From: Sphingobacterium litopenaei
GTDB lineage: Bacteria; Bacteroidota; Bacteroidia; Sphingobacteriales; Sphingobacteriaceae
DNA: 32,546 nucleotides
Reading direction: 5' to 3'
Assembly: GCF_014692495.1 (NCBI RefSeq)
Contig: NZ_JACOIJ010000036.1
Location: 1-32,546 of the forward strand
The translations under genes and the position numbers were made by a program. This document shows positions 24,443 through 32,347 of this stretch, piece after piece; the first letter of the stretch is position 1; each line of letters begins with the position of its first letter. The notes beneath the pieces are model-generated. The model was not told the DNA's origin. It did no database searches and was given only the letters and a program-made list of their open reading frames with translations.

Positions 24443-25549
24443 ATGTGGTTGAAACAGCTTTCCGTATTAAATTTTAAGAATTACGCCGAATCTAGTTTAT
24501 CCTTTTTGCCAGAGGTCAATGCCTTTACTGGCGCTAATGGAGCTGGTAAGACGAATTTATTGGATGCAATTCACTACCTGTCCTTATGCAAATCCTATTT
24601 TAACCCTATAGATTCTCAACATATCAAAAAGGGAGAGGAGTTCTTTATGGTACAGGGAGAATTTGATCGGGATGATCGACCAGATGTAATATCTTGTAGT
24701 TTAAAGAAGAACCAAAAGAAGCAATTCAAACGCAATAAAAAGGACTATCCCAGATTGGCTGACCATATTGGTCAGTTTCCATTGGTGATGATATCGCCAA
24801 ATGATACATTGATTATTCTCGAAGGTTCGGAAGAGCGTCGCAAATTTGTGGATAATGTGATTTCACAAACGGATAATCGCTATTTGGATACGTTGATTTC
24901 CTACAATAAGATTCTGTTGCAACGTAATACTTTATTAAAGAATATCAAAGAAAAAGGTGTTTTTGATGTTGGGCTTTTGGAAGTGTTGAATATGCAGTTG
25001 GTGGAGGTAGGAGAGGTGATTTACCAAAAGCGTAAAACGTTTATGGAGAATTTCACGCCTTCTTTTCAGCGTCATTATCAATATTTGACAGAGAGCGCAG
25101 AGGAAGTTACTTTAGTATACGATTCACAGTTACATGGTGCTGATTTTATGGTGCTATTAGAATCTTCTTTAGAAAAAGACAGAATCCTCGAGCGTACCAC
25201 AAAAGGTATCCACAAAGATGATTTGTTATTCACGATTCATGGTGAAATGCCGTTGAAAAAATTCGGTTCTCAAGGTCAACAAAAATCTTTTTTGATTGCA
25301 TTGAAACTGGCGCAATATACTTATTTGCAAGAGCAAAATAAGTTCAAGCCTTTGCTGTTATTGGATGATATTTTTGATAAACTGGACGATAAGCGTACCA
25401 AAAAGCTGATGCAGATGGTATCGGATGACGAGTTTGGACAGATATTTATCACGGATACAGACGCTAACAGAATTCAGAAAATATTTGACGAAATCCAGCA
25501 TCCTATACGTATATTTGATGTCGAAGGAGGACATGCGCATGCTATATAA
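24443..25549 (+). CDS. recF: DNA replication and repair protein RecF
   Basis: 368 residues, normal length. An SMC-like ABC ATPase that, with RecO and RecR, loads RecA at single-strand gaps. Walker A GANGAGKT is at 30-37, the signature-like segment FGSQGQQKSF at 274-283 and Walker B LLLLDD at 304-309, followed by the D-loop region DKLDDKR. The N-terminal LKQLSVLNFKNY strand-turn fixes the start at 24443. The 3' end carries a strong AAGGAGG ribosome site and overlaps the following DUF721 gene by 11 bases, so the two form an operon. Confidence 0.96.
   Translation: MWLKQLSVLNFKNYAESSLSFLPEVNAFTGANGAGKTNLLDAIHYLSLCKSYFNPIDSQHIKKGEEFFMVQGEFDRDDRPDVISCSLKKNQKKQFKRNKKDYPRLADHIGQFPLVMISPNDTLIILEGSEERRKFVDNVISQTDNRYLDTLISYNKILLQRNTLLKNIKEKGVFDVGLLEVLNMQLVEVGEVIYQKRKTFMENFTPSFQRHYQYLTESAEEVTLVYDSQLHGADFMVLLESSLEKDRILERTTKGIHKDDLLFTIHGEMPLKKFGSQGQQKSFLIALKLAQYTYLQEQNKFKPLLLLDDIFDKLDDKRTKKLMQMVSDDEFGQIFITDTDANRIQKIFDEIQHPIRIFDVEGGHAHAI
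25524..25530 (+). promoter_or_regulatory. Strong Shine-Dalgarno for the DUF721 gene
   Basis: AAGGAGG inside the end of recF stands 8 bases before the ATG at 25539 but only 2 before an ATG at 25533, which decides the start in favour of 25539. Such a full Shine-Dalgarno is uncommon in this window. Confidence 0.65.
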
Positions 25550-25856
25550 GAAGAAAGTGGATGAAATACCAACCCGTGATGATATCAGCATGAAACAGGC
25601 TGTGGAGAAATGGTTGGAGGTGTACCGCTTGCGCCGCAAATATGAGGATTCCTCCGTAGTCACGTTTTGGGAAGAGATTATTGGTCCTTACATAGCTAAA
25701 AGAACACAACATATCTATATCAAGGATAAAAAACTCTATGTCAAAGTCGAATCGGCTGTGGTGAAGCATGAACTAGCTATTAACCGTAGACAGATTATTG
25801 GACGTGTGAATGAACATGTGGGGAATGTGATAGTGGAAGAGTTTGTTATTCTTTAA
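25539..25856 (+). CDS. DciA-like DUF721 protein
   Basis: 105 residues from the ATG at 25539, chosen by the AAGGAGG spacing; 25533 would add Met-Arg. The longer open frame back to 25425 only reflects an open second frame within recF. DUF721 features are visible: AVEKWLEVYRLRRKYEDSSVVTFWEEIIGPYIAKRTQHIYIKD, then a strand-rich LYVKVESAVVKHELAINRRQIIGRVNE. DciA proteins help load the replicative helicase DnaB in many bacteria; whether this short Bacteroidota version does so is inferred. Pairing with recF is a common arrangement and suits a replication or repair role. Confidence 0.82.
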   Translation: MLYKKKVDEIPTRDDISMKQAVEKWLEVYRLRRKYEDSSVVTFWEEIIGPYIAKRTQHIYIKDKKLYVKVESAVVKHELAINRRQIIGRVNEHVGNVIVEEFVIL

Positions 25857-25890
25857 TATTATAACAAGACTATTCCCAAATAAAAATAAA

Positions 25891-26030
25891 TGAATGCACT
25901 CACATTGTTATTCATAAATGTCGCCTAACAAAATTTTGCATTTGCAGGTATGGATATAAGTTGTGCAAAATTTTCAAGCGACGAGTTTTTGATTACTTTT
26001 TTCGGAAAAAAGTAATTGCCTGCCCGGCAA
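25891..26030. repeat. Structured intergenic region with several hairpins
   Basis: This spacer (25857-26072) lacks a gene. It contains an imperfect inverted repeat with arms GTCGC...AAAATTTTGCA (25920-25924, 25930-25940) and TGCAAAATTTT...GCGAC (25964-25974, 25978-25982); a perfect 11-bp hairpin ATTACTTTTTT/AAAAAAGTAAT around CGG (25992-26016); and TTGCC/GGCAA around TGCCC (26016-26030). It could be an interspersed REP-like element, a composite terminator, or a small structured RNA. Confidence 0.55.
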
Positions 26031-26072
26031 GAGGGCTTAAAATCAAATAATCAGTCACATTAATCTACCTTC

Positions 26073-26966
26073 ATGGCGTTTAAATATTATGCTGCTGCCT
26101 TATTTTCTTTTGTAGTTTGGGGCGTTTTCAGTTTGGTTTTAAAACCCTTGAGCAATTATGCGGCTTTAGATATTTTGACCTATCGTGTGGCATTTGCAGC
26201 CATAATAATTGCTTTTATAAGTTTAACCTTTCGATACAAAATTACCAAGGAAAATATTTCTATAATAAAATCATTAATTCCGAAGGAGCGGTTCAAAATT
26301 ATTTCTGCAACGATCTTTAGTGCAATAATGCTTGCGCTAAACTGGTATTTATACATCTATGTGATGAATGCCGTGAGTGTCAATGCGACCTCTCTGGCTT
26401 ATTTGATTTGTCCAATTCTGACAACAGTATTAGCAGGCATATTTCTGAAAGAAAAATTAAATATTGGGCAGTGGATAGCTGTGGGTATGGCTGTTCTCAG
26501 TTGCATAATGCTGTCTTATGGACATTTTATGGATATGTTGTATAGTGTGGTGATTGCCTTATCTTATGCCATATATTTGGTGGTTCAAAAAGCAAGCACA
26601 AAATTAGATAAATTTTTTACGCTTACACTGCATATTCTGATAAGCTCTTTTTTCTTAATTCCAATGGGAATGAGTACCGGAGAAACTGTGACTCATTCTG
26701 CATTGTTTTTTCAGTTGGTATTATTAATCGCTGTCCTCTTTACAATTATTCCTTTATTCCTCAATATGTATGCGCTGAAGGGGTTGGATTCTTCGGTTGT
26801 AGGCGTGTTATTATATATCAATCCCATTATTTCTTTTCTGCTGGCTATATTTTATTTTGATGAAAGCATTACCTTGCTACAGGGGTTTGCATATGGACTA
26901 ATCTTTATGGCAGTTGTTGTCTTTAATGTTTCTTATTTACGAAAACACCAAGACGCTGTTGTTTAG
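26073..26966 (+). CDS. EamA/RarD-family permease
   Basis: 297 residues with about ten hydrophobic segments in two EamA halves (about 4-140 and 150-290). RarD-type signatures are present: an early LDILTYRVAFA loop, LALNWYLYIYVMNAVSVNATSLAYLICPILTTVLAGIFLKEKLNIGQWIAVG in the first half, and LNMYALKGLDSSVVGVLLYINPIISFLLAIFYFDE in the second. These are inner-membrane metabolite transporters; the named E. coli RarD is linked to chloramphenicol sensitivity but its substrate is unknown, and so is this one's. It stands alone behind the hairpin-rich spacer. Confidence 0.85.
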   Translation: MAFKYYAAALFSFVVWGVFSLVLKPLSNYAALDILTYRVAFAAIIIAFISLTFRYKITKENISIIKSLIPKERFKIISATIFSAIMLALNWYLYIYVMNAVSVNATSLAYLICPILTTVLAGIFLKEKLNIGQWIAVGMAVLSCIMLSYGHFMDMLYSVVIALSYAIYLVVQKASTKLDKFFTLTLHILISSFFLIPMGMSTGETVTHSALFFQLVLLIAVLFTIIPLFLNMYALKGLDSSVVGVLLYINPIISFLLAIFYFDESITLLQGFAYGLIFMAVVVFNVSYLRKHQDAVV

Positions 26967-27034
26967 AATGTTTCCAATAAACTCTTGTTACTGCATTTTG
27001 ACAAATCCATCTGTTTAAGTATGACTTTAATGGC

Positions 27035-27042
27035 TATGTTTG
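27035..27042 (+). promoter_or_regulatory. -7 box upstream of the FemX-like gene
   Basis: TATGTTTG fits TAnnTTTG exactly, 45 bases before the ATG at 27088. The best -33 candidate is TTTA at 27014-27017, 17 bases upstream. Confidence 0.45.
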
Positions 27043-27087
27043 TACCATTTGTGTTTTTAAGAAATTATTGAAAATAAATGGTTTATC

Positions 27088-28209
27088 ATGATAGCGGATT
27101 TAGAACAAAAAGATAACAGTCATCTATATAAAACAGGTATAATCCAACAAACTGCCTATTGGTCTACCGTAAAAAAACTTCAAGGAATAGATTCATTAGC
27201 ATATAATTTCAGAACTAAAGCAGAAGATTTATTTTGCCAGCCTTCTGAGGAAGCGTTTGTGGTGGGCGATTTCTTGATTATGCTGCAAAATCTGGATATA
27301 GACCATTGTATAGCTTATGTACCCTATGGTCCGGAAACTGAGCCATCAGAAGAACAACAAGGTTATTTTTTAGAGCAGCTCTCAGAAGCTTTACGCCGGT
27401 ATTTACCACCCAGCTGTATCCTAATCCGCTATGATTTGTCTTGGCAGTCGCAATGGGCAAATGAGGACGATTGTTATGATTTGCATGGTAATTGGATAGG
27501 TTTTCCATCCAAAAGAGTGCAAGAGATGCGTGTAAATTTCAATACAGAATATGGGAATCTACGTAAAGCAAATACCGATATTTTGCCAACGAATACGATA
27601 TTCATGAATTTAACACAGTCTGATGATGTATTATTAGGCAAGATGAAACCTAAAACGCGCTATAATATTAATTTGGCTAAGCGTAAAGGTGTTCGTATAG
27701 AATCGTTGGGTTTGGAGAGTTTAGAAATTTGGTATGAACTGTATAGGCAGACAGCAAAGCGAAACAATTTCTTTTTACACGATATCAATTATTTCAGAAT
27801 TGTACTATCTGCTCGTGCGAATAATTCCGAGTCTCCTGCTGATGTGTATATGTTGGTGGCATATATAGATGATGAGCCTTTAGCGGCGATGTTTTTGGTT
27901 GTTTCAGCTAATCGCGCAACTTATTTATACGGAGCTTCTTCTACAGAAAATCGAAATTATATGGGGACGTATGCCTTGCAATGGAGAGCCATGCAGATAG
28001 CTCGTGAAAAAGGTTGTACAGAATATGATTTTTTTGGTATTTCACCAGATGCAGATCCTGCACACCCGATGTATGGCTTATACCGTTTTAAAACTGGTTT
28101 TGGCGGTGAAATATTTCATAGAATGGGCTGTTGGGACTATCCTTTGGATAAGCATAAGTATGAGTTTTATTCTGCGATGGAATTCCAAAATCAGCGTTAC
28201 CATTTATAA
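27088..28209 (+). CDS. FemX/FemAB-like peptidoglycan bridge aminoacyltransferase
   Basis: 373 residues with two GNAT-like halves. Typical Fem motifs: KMKPKTRYNINLAKRKG (185-201), which contacts lipid II in family members; YDFFGI (313-318); and LYRFKTGFGG (331-340). The N-terminal part includes QQTAYWSTVKK and CIAYVPYGPE. Fem proteins add amino acids from aminoacyl-tRNA to the lipid II stem peptide. In Bacteroidota, whose peptidoglycan is usually directly cross-linked, the real acceptor is uncertain, so the annotation is at family level. Convergent with the YciO-type gene and separated by a shared hairpin. Confidence 0.86.
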   Translation: MIADLEQKDNSHLYKTGIIQQTAYWSTVKKLQGIDSLAYNFRTKAEDLFCQPSEEAFVVGDFLIMLQNLDIDHCIAYVPYGPETEPSEEQQGYFLEQLSEALRRYLPPSCILIRYDLSWQSQWANEDDCYDLHGNWIGFPSKRVQEMRVNFNTEYGNLRKANTDILPTNTIFMNLTQSDDVLLGKMKPKTRYNINLAKRKGVRIESLGLESLEIWYELYRQTAKRNNFFLHDINYFRIVLSARANNSESPADVYMLVAYIDDEPLAAMFLVVSANRATYLYGASSTENRNYMGTYALQWRAMQIAREKGCTEYDFFGISPDADPAHPMYGLYRFKTGFGGEIFHRMGCWDYPLDKHKYEFYSAMEFQNQRYHL

Positions 28210-28240
28210 TTAACAGGCTAGCACATTGTTAGCCTGTTAA
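28210..28240. terminator. Bidirectional terminator, FemX-like / YciO-type genes
   Basis: Perfect 11-bp stem TTAACAGGCTA (28210-28220) and its complement (28230-28240) with a 9-nt loop, starting one base after the femX-like stop and ending three before the stop of the convergent gene. T/A tracts are short, so efficiency is uncertain. Confidence 0.72.
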
Positions 28241-28243
28241 ATT

Positions 28244-28864
28244 TTATAAATATTGCTCTAAATCTCCTTTACCTTCGCGGATAACCTCAAAGTCACCGTT
28301 TGTAACATCGACTACGGTAGAAGCGACATTGTCACCGTAGCCACCGTCAATCACTAAATCTACGCTTTCTTGGTATTTTTCGTAAATCAATTCGGGGTCT
28401 GTCGAATATTCTATGATTTCATCTTCATCGTGAATAGAGGTTGTCACAATTGGATTTCCTAATTGTTTTACAATTTCTCGAACAATATTATTGTCGGGTA
28501 CACGAATACCGACTGTTTTCTTTTTTGAACTTAACAATTTGGGAACTTGTCCGCTTGCATTGAAAATAAAGGTAAACGGTCCAGGCAATGCTTTTTTCAA
28601 TACACGGAAAACGGTAGTGTCAAATGGTTTTGTATATTGGGAAATATCGGTTAGGTCATAACAGATAAAAGATAAATTCGCTTTGTCTGGTTTCAACCCT
28701 CTAATTTGACAAACTTTCTCGATAGCTTTTTGATTGGTTATGTCACAGCCAATACCGTATACCGTATCGGTAGGGTAGATGATTACTCCACCTTTTTTCA
28801 AAATATCAACGGCTTGGTCTATAGCCTTTGGATTCGGATTATCGTTATATATTTTTATAAGCAT
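28244..28864 (-). CDS. YciO-type Sua5/YrdC family protein
   Basis: 206 residues forming one YrdC domain: GGVIIYPTDTVYGIGCDI (25-42), KANLSFICYDLTDISQYT, LPGPFTFIFNAS, KTVGIRVPDN and VREGKGD near the C-terminus. The family binds nucleotides and double-stranded RNA; TsaC/Sua5 members make threonylcarbamoyl-AMP for the t6A37 tRNA modification. The phrases FDTTVFRVLKKALPGPFTFI, GIRVPDNNIV and VDLVIDGGYG resemble E. coli YciO more than TsaC, and the length without a Sua5 domain agrees. It may therefore not be the main t6A enzyme. Downstream of asnS on the same strand, but an asnS terminator intervenes. Confidence 0.85.
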   Translation of the reverse strand: MLIKIYNDNPNPKAIDQAVDILKKGGVIIYPTDTVYGIGCDITNQKAIEKVCQIRGLKPDKANLSFICYDLTDISQYTKPFDTTVFRVLKKALPGPFTFIFNASGQVPKLLSSKKKTVGIRVPDNNIVREIVKQLGNPIVTTSIHDEDEIIEYSTDPELIYEKYQESVDLVIDGGYGDNVASTVVDVTNGDFEVIREGKGDLEQYL

Positions 28865-28907
28865 AGCCTAAAGTAAAAAGTCAAAATTAAAAACTATTTA
28901 GTACTAC

Positions 28908-28936
28908 AAAAAAAGAGTTGCTATAATAACAACTCT
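28908..28936 (-). terminator. Terminator of asnS
   Basis: On the minus strand, AGAGTTG/CAACTCT (arms 28930-28936 and 28914-28920, 9-nt loop) is followed by a seven-T run. It lies about 20 bases after the asnS stop. Confidence 0.82.
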
Positions 28937-28956
28937 CTTTGTAATATGTTCGTTTA

Positions 28957-30402
28957 TTAAAACTCTGCGTTTTTCGGTGTACGTGGGAAAGGGATCACGT
29001 CTCTAATATTCGTCATACCTGTGGTGAACAATACCAAACGCTCGAATCCAACACCAAAACCTGAGTGAGGTACAGAACCGAAACGACGTGTATCTAAGAA
29101 CCATTCCATTTCTTCTTCTGGAATACCTACTTCTGCCATGCGAGCCAATAATTTGTCTAAGTTCTCCTCACGTTGAGAACCACCAACCATCTCACCGATA
29201 CCTGGGAACAAAATGTCCATCGCACGTACGGTGTGACGACCTTGTGCATCTACTTCATTTTGTTTCATGTAGAATGACTTAATCTCACGCGGATAATCAG
29301 TTAAGATTACTGGTTTTTTGAAGTGTTTCTCTACCAAATATCTTTCGTGCTCCGATTGTAAGTCAGCTCCCCAACCTTCAATCAAATATTTGAATTGTTT
29401 CTTTTGATTTGGTTTTGAAGATTTCAAAATATCAATAGCTTCTGTATAAGTCAAACGTTCAAAGTTATTTTCCAATACGAAGTTTAATTTCTCTACTAAG
29501 TTCAATTCCGAACGTTCAGCTTGTGGCTTTGATTTCTCTTCATCTAACAAACGGTTTTTCAAGAATTCAATTTCTTCAGGACAAGTATCTAAAGCGTATT
29601 TGATTACGTATTTCAATAAATCTTCTGCCAAGTCCATGTTGTCTTCTAACTCATAAAAAGCCATTTCTGGTTCGATCATCCAGAATTCAGCTAAGTGACG
29701 AGTCGTATTTGAGTTTTCTGCACGGAAAGTAGGACCGAAAGTATAGATATTACCAAAAGCTAAAGCTGCTAATTCACCTTCTAACTGACCAGAAACTGTT
29801 AAGTTTGTTGATTTTCCAAAGAAATCTTCTTTGAAATCTACTTTTCCATCTTCTGTCAAAGGTGGGTTGATAGGGTCCAGCGTTGTTACTCTAAACATTT
29901 CACCAGCACCTTCGGCATCCGAACCTGTGATAATAGGTGAGTGGAAGTATACGAAATCTCTTTCTTGGAAAAACTTATGTATAGCAAAAGACAACGCATT
30001 ACGCACTTTGAAAATGGCATTAAAAGTTCCTGTACGAACACGTAAGTGTGCGATCTCGCGTAAGAACTCTAAGCTGTGTTTCTTAGGTTGTAATGGATAT
30101 TTCTCTGGATCCGAATCACCGATAATCGATACTTCGGTAGCTTTTACTTCTACACGTTGACCTTTACCCAAGGACTCTACCAAATTACCTTTTACACGAA
30201 CTGCTGCACCTGTAGTGATTCTTTTCAAAATCTCTTCTGGTGTATTTTCAAAATCTACTACAGCCTGGATATTATTAATTGAAGAACCATCATTAATTGC
30301 TATAAATTGATTATTACGAAAAGTTCTAACCCAGCCTTTTACGATAACCTCTTTTCCAAATTCTTCGGATTTTAATAATTCTTTAATTCGTGTATGTTCC
30401 AT
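28957..30402 (-). CDS. asnS: Asparaginyl-tRNA synthetase
   Basis: 481 residues. Charges tRNA(Asn) with asparagine. An N-terminal OB-fold anticodon-binding domain (about 17-105, [22 protein letters not shown]) is followed by the class II catalytic core: motif 2 [22 protein letters not shown] (226-247) and motif 3 [12 protein letters not shown] (448-459), with the C-terminal [12 protein letters not shown]. An insertion with [10 protein letters not shown] lies before motif 3, as usual in AsnRS. Leftward gene with its own -7 box and terminator; all expected motifs intact. Confidence 0.97.
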   Translation of the reverse strand: MEHTRIKELLKSEEFGKEVIVKGWVRTFRNNQFIAINDGSSINNIQAVVDFENTPEEILKRITTGAAVRVKGNLVESLGKGQRVEVKATEVSIIGDSDPEKYPLQPKKHSLEFLREIAHLRVRTGTFNAIFKVRNALSFAIHKFFQERDFVYFHSPIITGSDAEGAGEMFRVTTLDPINPPLTEDGKVDFKEDFFGKSTNLTVSGQLEGELAALAFGNIYTFGPTFRAENSNTTRHLAEFWMIEPEMAFYELEDNMDLAEDLLKYVIKYALDTCPEEIEFLKNRLLDEEKSKPQAERSELNLVEKLNFVLENNFERLTYTEAIDILKSSKPNQKKQFKYLIEGWGADLQSEHERYLVEKHFKKPVILTDYPREIKSFYMKQNEVDAQGRHTVRAMDILFPGIGEMVGGSQREENLDKLLARMAEVGIPEEEMEWFLDTRRFGSVPHSGFGVGFERLVLFTTGMTNIRDVIPFPRTPKNAEF

Positions 30403-30445
30403 TTTTATGTATTAGGAAATTTATAATGTTCTTTTTGTAAGAGTA

Positions 30446-30453
30446 CAAAAATA
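30446..30453 (-). promoter_or_regulatory. -7 box of asnS
   Basis: On the minus strand the sequence reads TATTTTTG, an exact match to TAnnTTTG, 43 bases upstream of the asnS ATG at 30402. The -33 region is only a loose T-rich match. Confidence 0.5.
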
Positions 30454-30559
30454 CGCTATTCTATCGTGTTATAAAAGGTTATTTTTCGTTGTTCTCAAAT
30501 AAGTTTTAATTAACTTCAAAGCAGGAGAAACGGGAATAACTAATTTAGAAAAATCTACC

Positions 30560-31060
30560 ATGACATTTAGGAAAGCATTAGAATCTGAAGTGGCTGAAAT
30601 TTGGACAATTCTTCAATACGCGATAGAGCGACGAAAACAAGATGGCAGTAAACAATGGCAAGATGGATACCCTAATCCTGATACCATTCGTCATGATATT
30701 GCTAAGGATTGGGCTTATGTGTTAGCTGATGAAAAGGGGATATTGGCATATGGAGCGGTGATTTTTGAAGCTGATCCAGATTATGCAACCATTACTGGAA
30801 AATGGATTACGGAGCGAGATTATGTGGTCGTTCATCGGGTTGCGGCTGCACCACGCGCAAAAGGGATGGGCATTGCTACTCAACTATTCCAATATATAGA
30901 GACTTTAGCAAAATCAAGAAATATTTATAGTATTAAAGTGGATACCAATTTTGATAATATGGCCATGTTGCGAATTTTAGAGAAGTTAGGTTATAAATAT
31001 TGTGGTGACGTGATAATTAGAGATTCAGCGCGAATAGCTTTTGAAAAATGTTTGGATTAA
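30560..31060 (+). CDS. GNAT-family N-acetyltransferase
   Basis: 166 residues, a single acetyltransferase domain. The acetyl-CoA-binding loop is clear: VHRVAAAPRAKGMGIATQLFQYIE (91-114) with the RxxGxGxA pattern at 99-106. The N-terminal helix (EVAEIWTILQYAIERRKQDGSKQW) and C-terminal MLRILEKLGYKYCGDVII complete the fold. Substrate unknown; such standalone members acetylate small amines or protein N-termini. No operon partner: it is divergent from asnS and followed by a spacer of about 80 bases. Confidence 0.9.
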   Translation: MTFRKALESEVAEIWTILQYAIERRKQDGSKQWQDGYPNPDTIRHDIAKDWAYVLADEKGILAYGAVIFEADPDYATITGKWITERDYVVVHRVAAAPRAKGMGIATQLFQYIETLAKSRNIYSIKVDTNFDNMAMLRILEKLGYKYCGDVIIRDSARIAFEKCLD

Positions 31061-31093
31061 TCTTTGCATAAAAAGGAGTGTTTCGAAGAATAA

Positions 31094-31106
31094 GATACAT
31101 TGTATC
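31094..31106. promoter_or_regulatory. 13-bp palindrome before the phosphatase-fold gene
   Basis: GATACA (31094-31099) and TGTATC (31101-31106) around a single T, 34 bases before the ATG at 31141. It could be an operator overlapping the promoter; no matching regulator is known here. Confidence 0.35.
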
Positions 31107-31140
31107 AAATCAACAAATAAAACATTTTTAAGATTCCTAT

Positions 31141-32217
31141 ATGAATTCTACAATTTGGGTTGCTACATCAATAATAGTTTTACTTAGTATTTTACCATTT
31201 ATTCGAAATCAGCATTGGGTATTTCGTGTGCCTGATTTTGTACGTCCACAATTGTTGTTTTTACAGTTACTCACTTTGATAGCAACTATTATTTGGTGGA
31301 AGGATGTTTCTTACCCCATTTTAATTCTATTCGCGTTGCTAATATGTATAGGATACAATTGCTATATTTTTATACGATTCACTAAATTTTGGCGTAGCAA
31401 TAAGTACGAAATATCAGTCCAGCACTCAAAAAATGTAAAGATAATTTCTGTAAATGTCTATCAATTTAACACTGAATATCACCGCTTAGTCGATATGATT
31501 CGTAAAGAGAAGCCTGATATTTTTATGACGATGGAAAGTAATCAAGATTGGGAAAATGCTTTGCAAGAACTCAAGAATGAATACCCAAATTTTAAGGAAA
31601 TAGCTTTAGAAAATACCTATGGCATGCACTTCTATACTAAGTTGAAAGTGCATGATATACAGGTTCATTATTTTGTTGCCGATGATTTACCAAGTATAGA
31701 AGCAGAATTAGAAACAGAGGATGGTTATCGGTTTATTTTCTTTGGTGTACACCCACCTCCACCGAGTCCAACGGAAGAAGAAACTTCCAAAGAACGGGAT
31801 GGCGATTTATTATGTGTAGCTAAAAGAGCAAAAAAGCAAAAATTGCCTGTGGTAATCACAGGAGATTTTAATACCGTTGCTTGGTCAAGAGTTTCTGTAT
31901 TATTTAAGAAAGCTAGTGGCTTAATAGATGCGCGATACGGTCGTGGATACTTAGCTACATTTCATGCGAAGTATTGGTTTTTCCGTATTCCATTGGACTT
32001 GTTATACCACAGTGCTGATGTTTTTATTGATGACTTAAAGATTCTTCCTTCAATATGTTCCGATCACTTTCCGATGTGTTGTACATTCTACATTGATAAA
32101 CACAATGACGAGCAGATAGAAGATGTAAAAACGTTAGACCAAGAGGAAAAAGAAGAAGTTGAGGAGTTAATCGAAGAGGGGAAAGAGGAGGAAAGCGAAA
32201 ATAGGAGTAATTCCTAA
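31141..32217 (+). CDS. Membrane-anchored endonuclease/exonuclease/phosphatase family protein
   Basis: 358 residues. Three N-terminal hydrophobic segments (about 4-21, 37-53 and 58-79) anchor an EEP (DNase I-like) domain at about 98-318. Metal and catalytic motifs present: VNVYQFN (N105), MESN with Glu132, GVHPPP (His204), TGDFN (Asp242, Asn244) and SDHFP (Asp308, His309). The catalytic set looks complete. The C-terminal tail after about 325 is strongly acidic. EEP proteins cleave phosphodiesters in DNA, RNA or lipids or remove phosphates; the membrane-anchored Bacteroidota forms have no agreed substrate. By topology the domain is probably periplasmic or cytoplasmic depending on helix count (three spans), which cannot be settled here. 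Confidence 0.88.
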   Translation: MNSTIWVATSIIVLLSILPFIRNQHWVFRVPDFVRPQLLFLQLLTLIATIIWWKDVSYPILILFALLICIGYNCYIFIRFTKFWRSNKYEISVQHSKNVKIISVNVYQFNTEYHRLVDMIRKEKPDIFMTMESNQDWENALQELKNEYPNFKEIALENTYGMHFYTKLKVHDIQVHYFVADDLPSIEAELETEDGYRFIFFGVHPPPPSPTEEETSKERDGDLLCVAKRAKKQKLPVVITGDFNTVAWSRVSVLFKKASGLIDARYGRGYLATFHAKYWFFRIPLDLLYHSADVFIDDLKILPSICSDHFPMCCTFYIDKHNDEQIEDVKTLDQEEKEEVEELIEEGKEEESENRSNS

Positions 32218-32314
32218 TAAAAATTACAGCTTCTCAAAAATGAGTCAATGTGAATACCAATCCTATGACCAAAATTAGAGAAGCTACAATTATTTTATAA
32301 AACAGAGCGTAAAA

Positions 32315-32337
32315 CCCATAGGTCTTTAGCCTGTGGG
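32315..32337. repeat. IS left-end subterminal hairpin (loop TCTTTAG)
   Basis: Arms CCCATAGG (32315-32322) and CCTGTGGG (32330-32337) pair with one G-T wobble around TCTTTAG, the same loop and strand as the hairpin at 126-150. It lies 10 bases beyond the tnpA stop, as expected for the TnpA recognition site at the left end. Confidence 0.72.
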
Positions 32338-32347
32338 ATGTAAGCGA

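Noticed and set aside
25425..25538. Longer start for the DUF721 gene at 25425
   Set aside because: Would lie mostly inside recF in another frame; the AAGGAGG spacing points to 25539.
32228..32285. AGCTTCTC/GAGAAGCT inverted repeat as terminator of the EEP gene
   Set aside because: The 42-base gap between arms and the lack of a following T run make a terminator unlikely.
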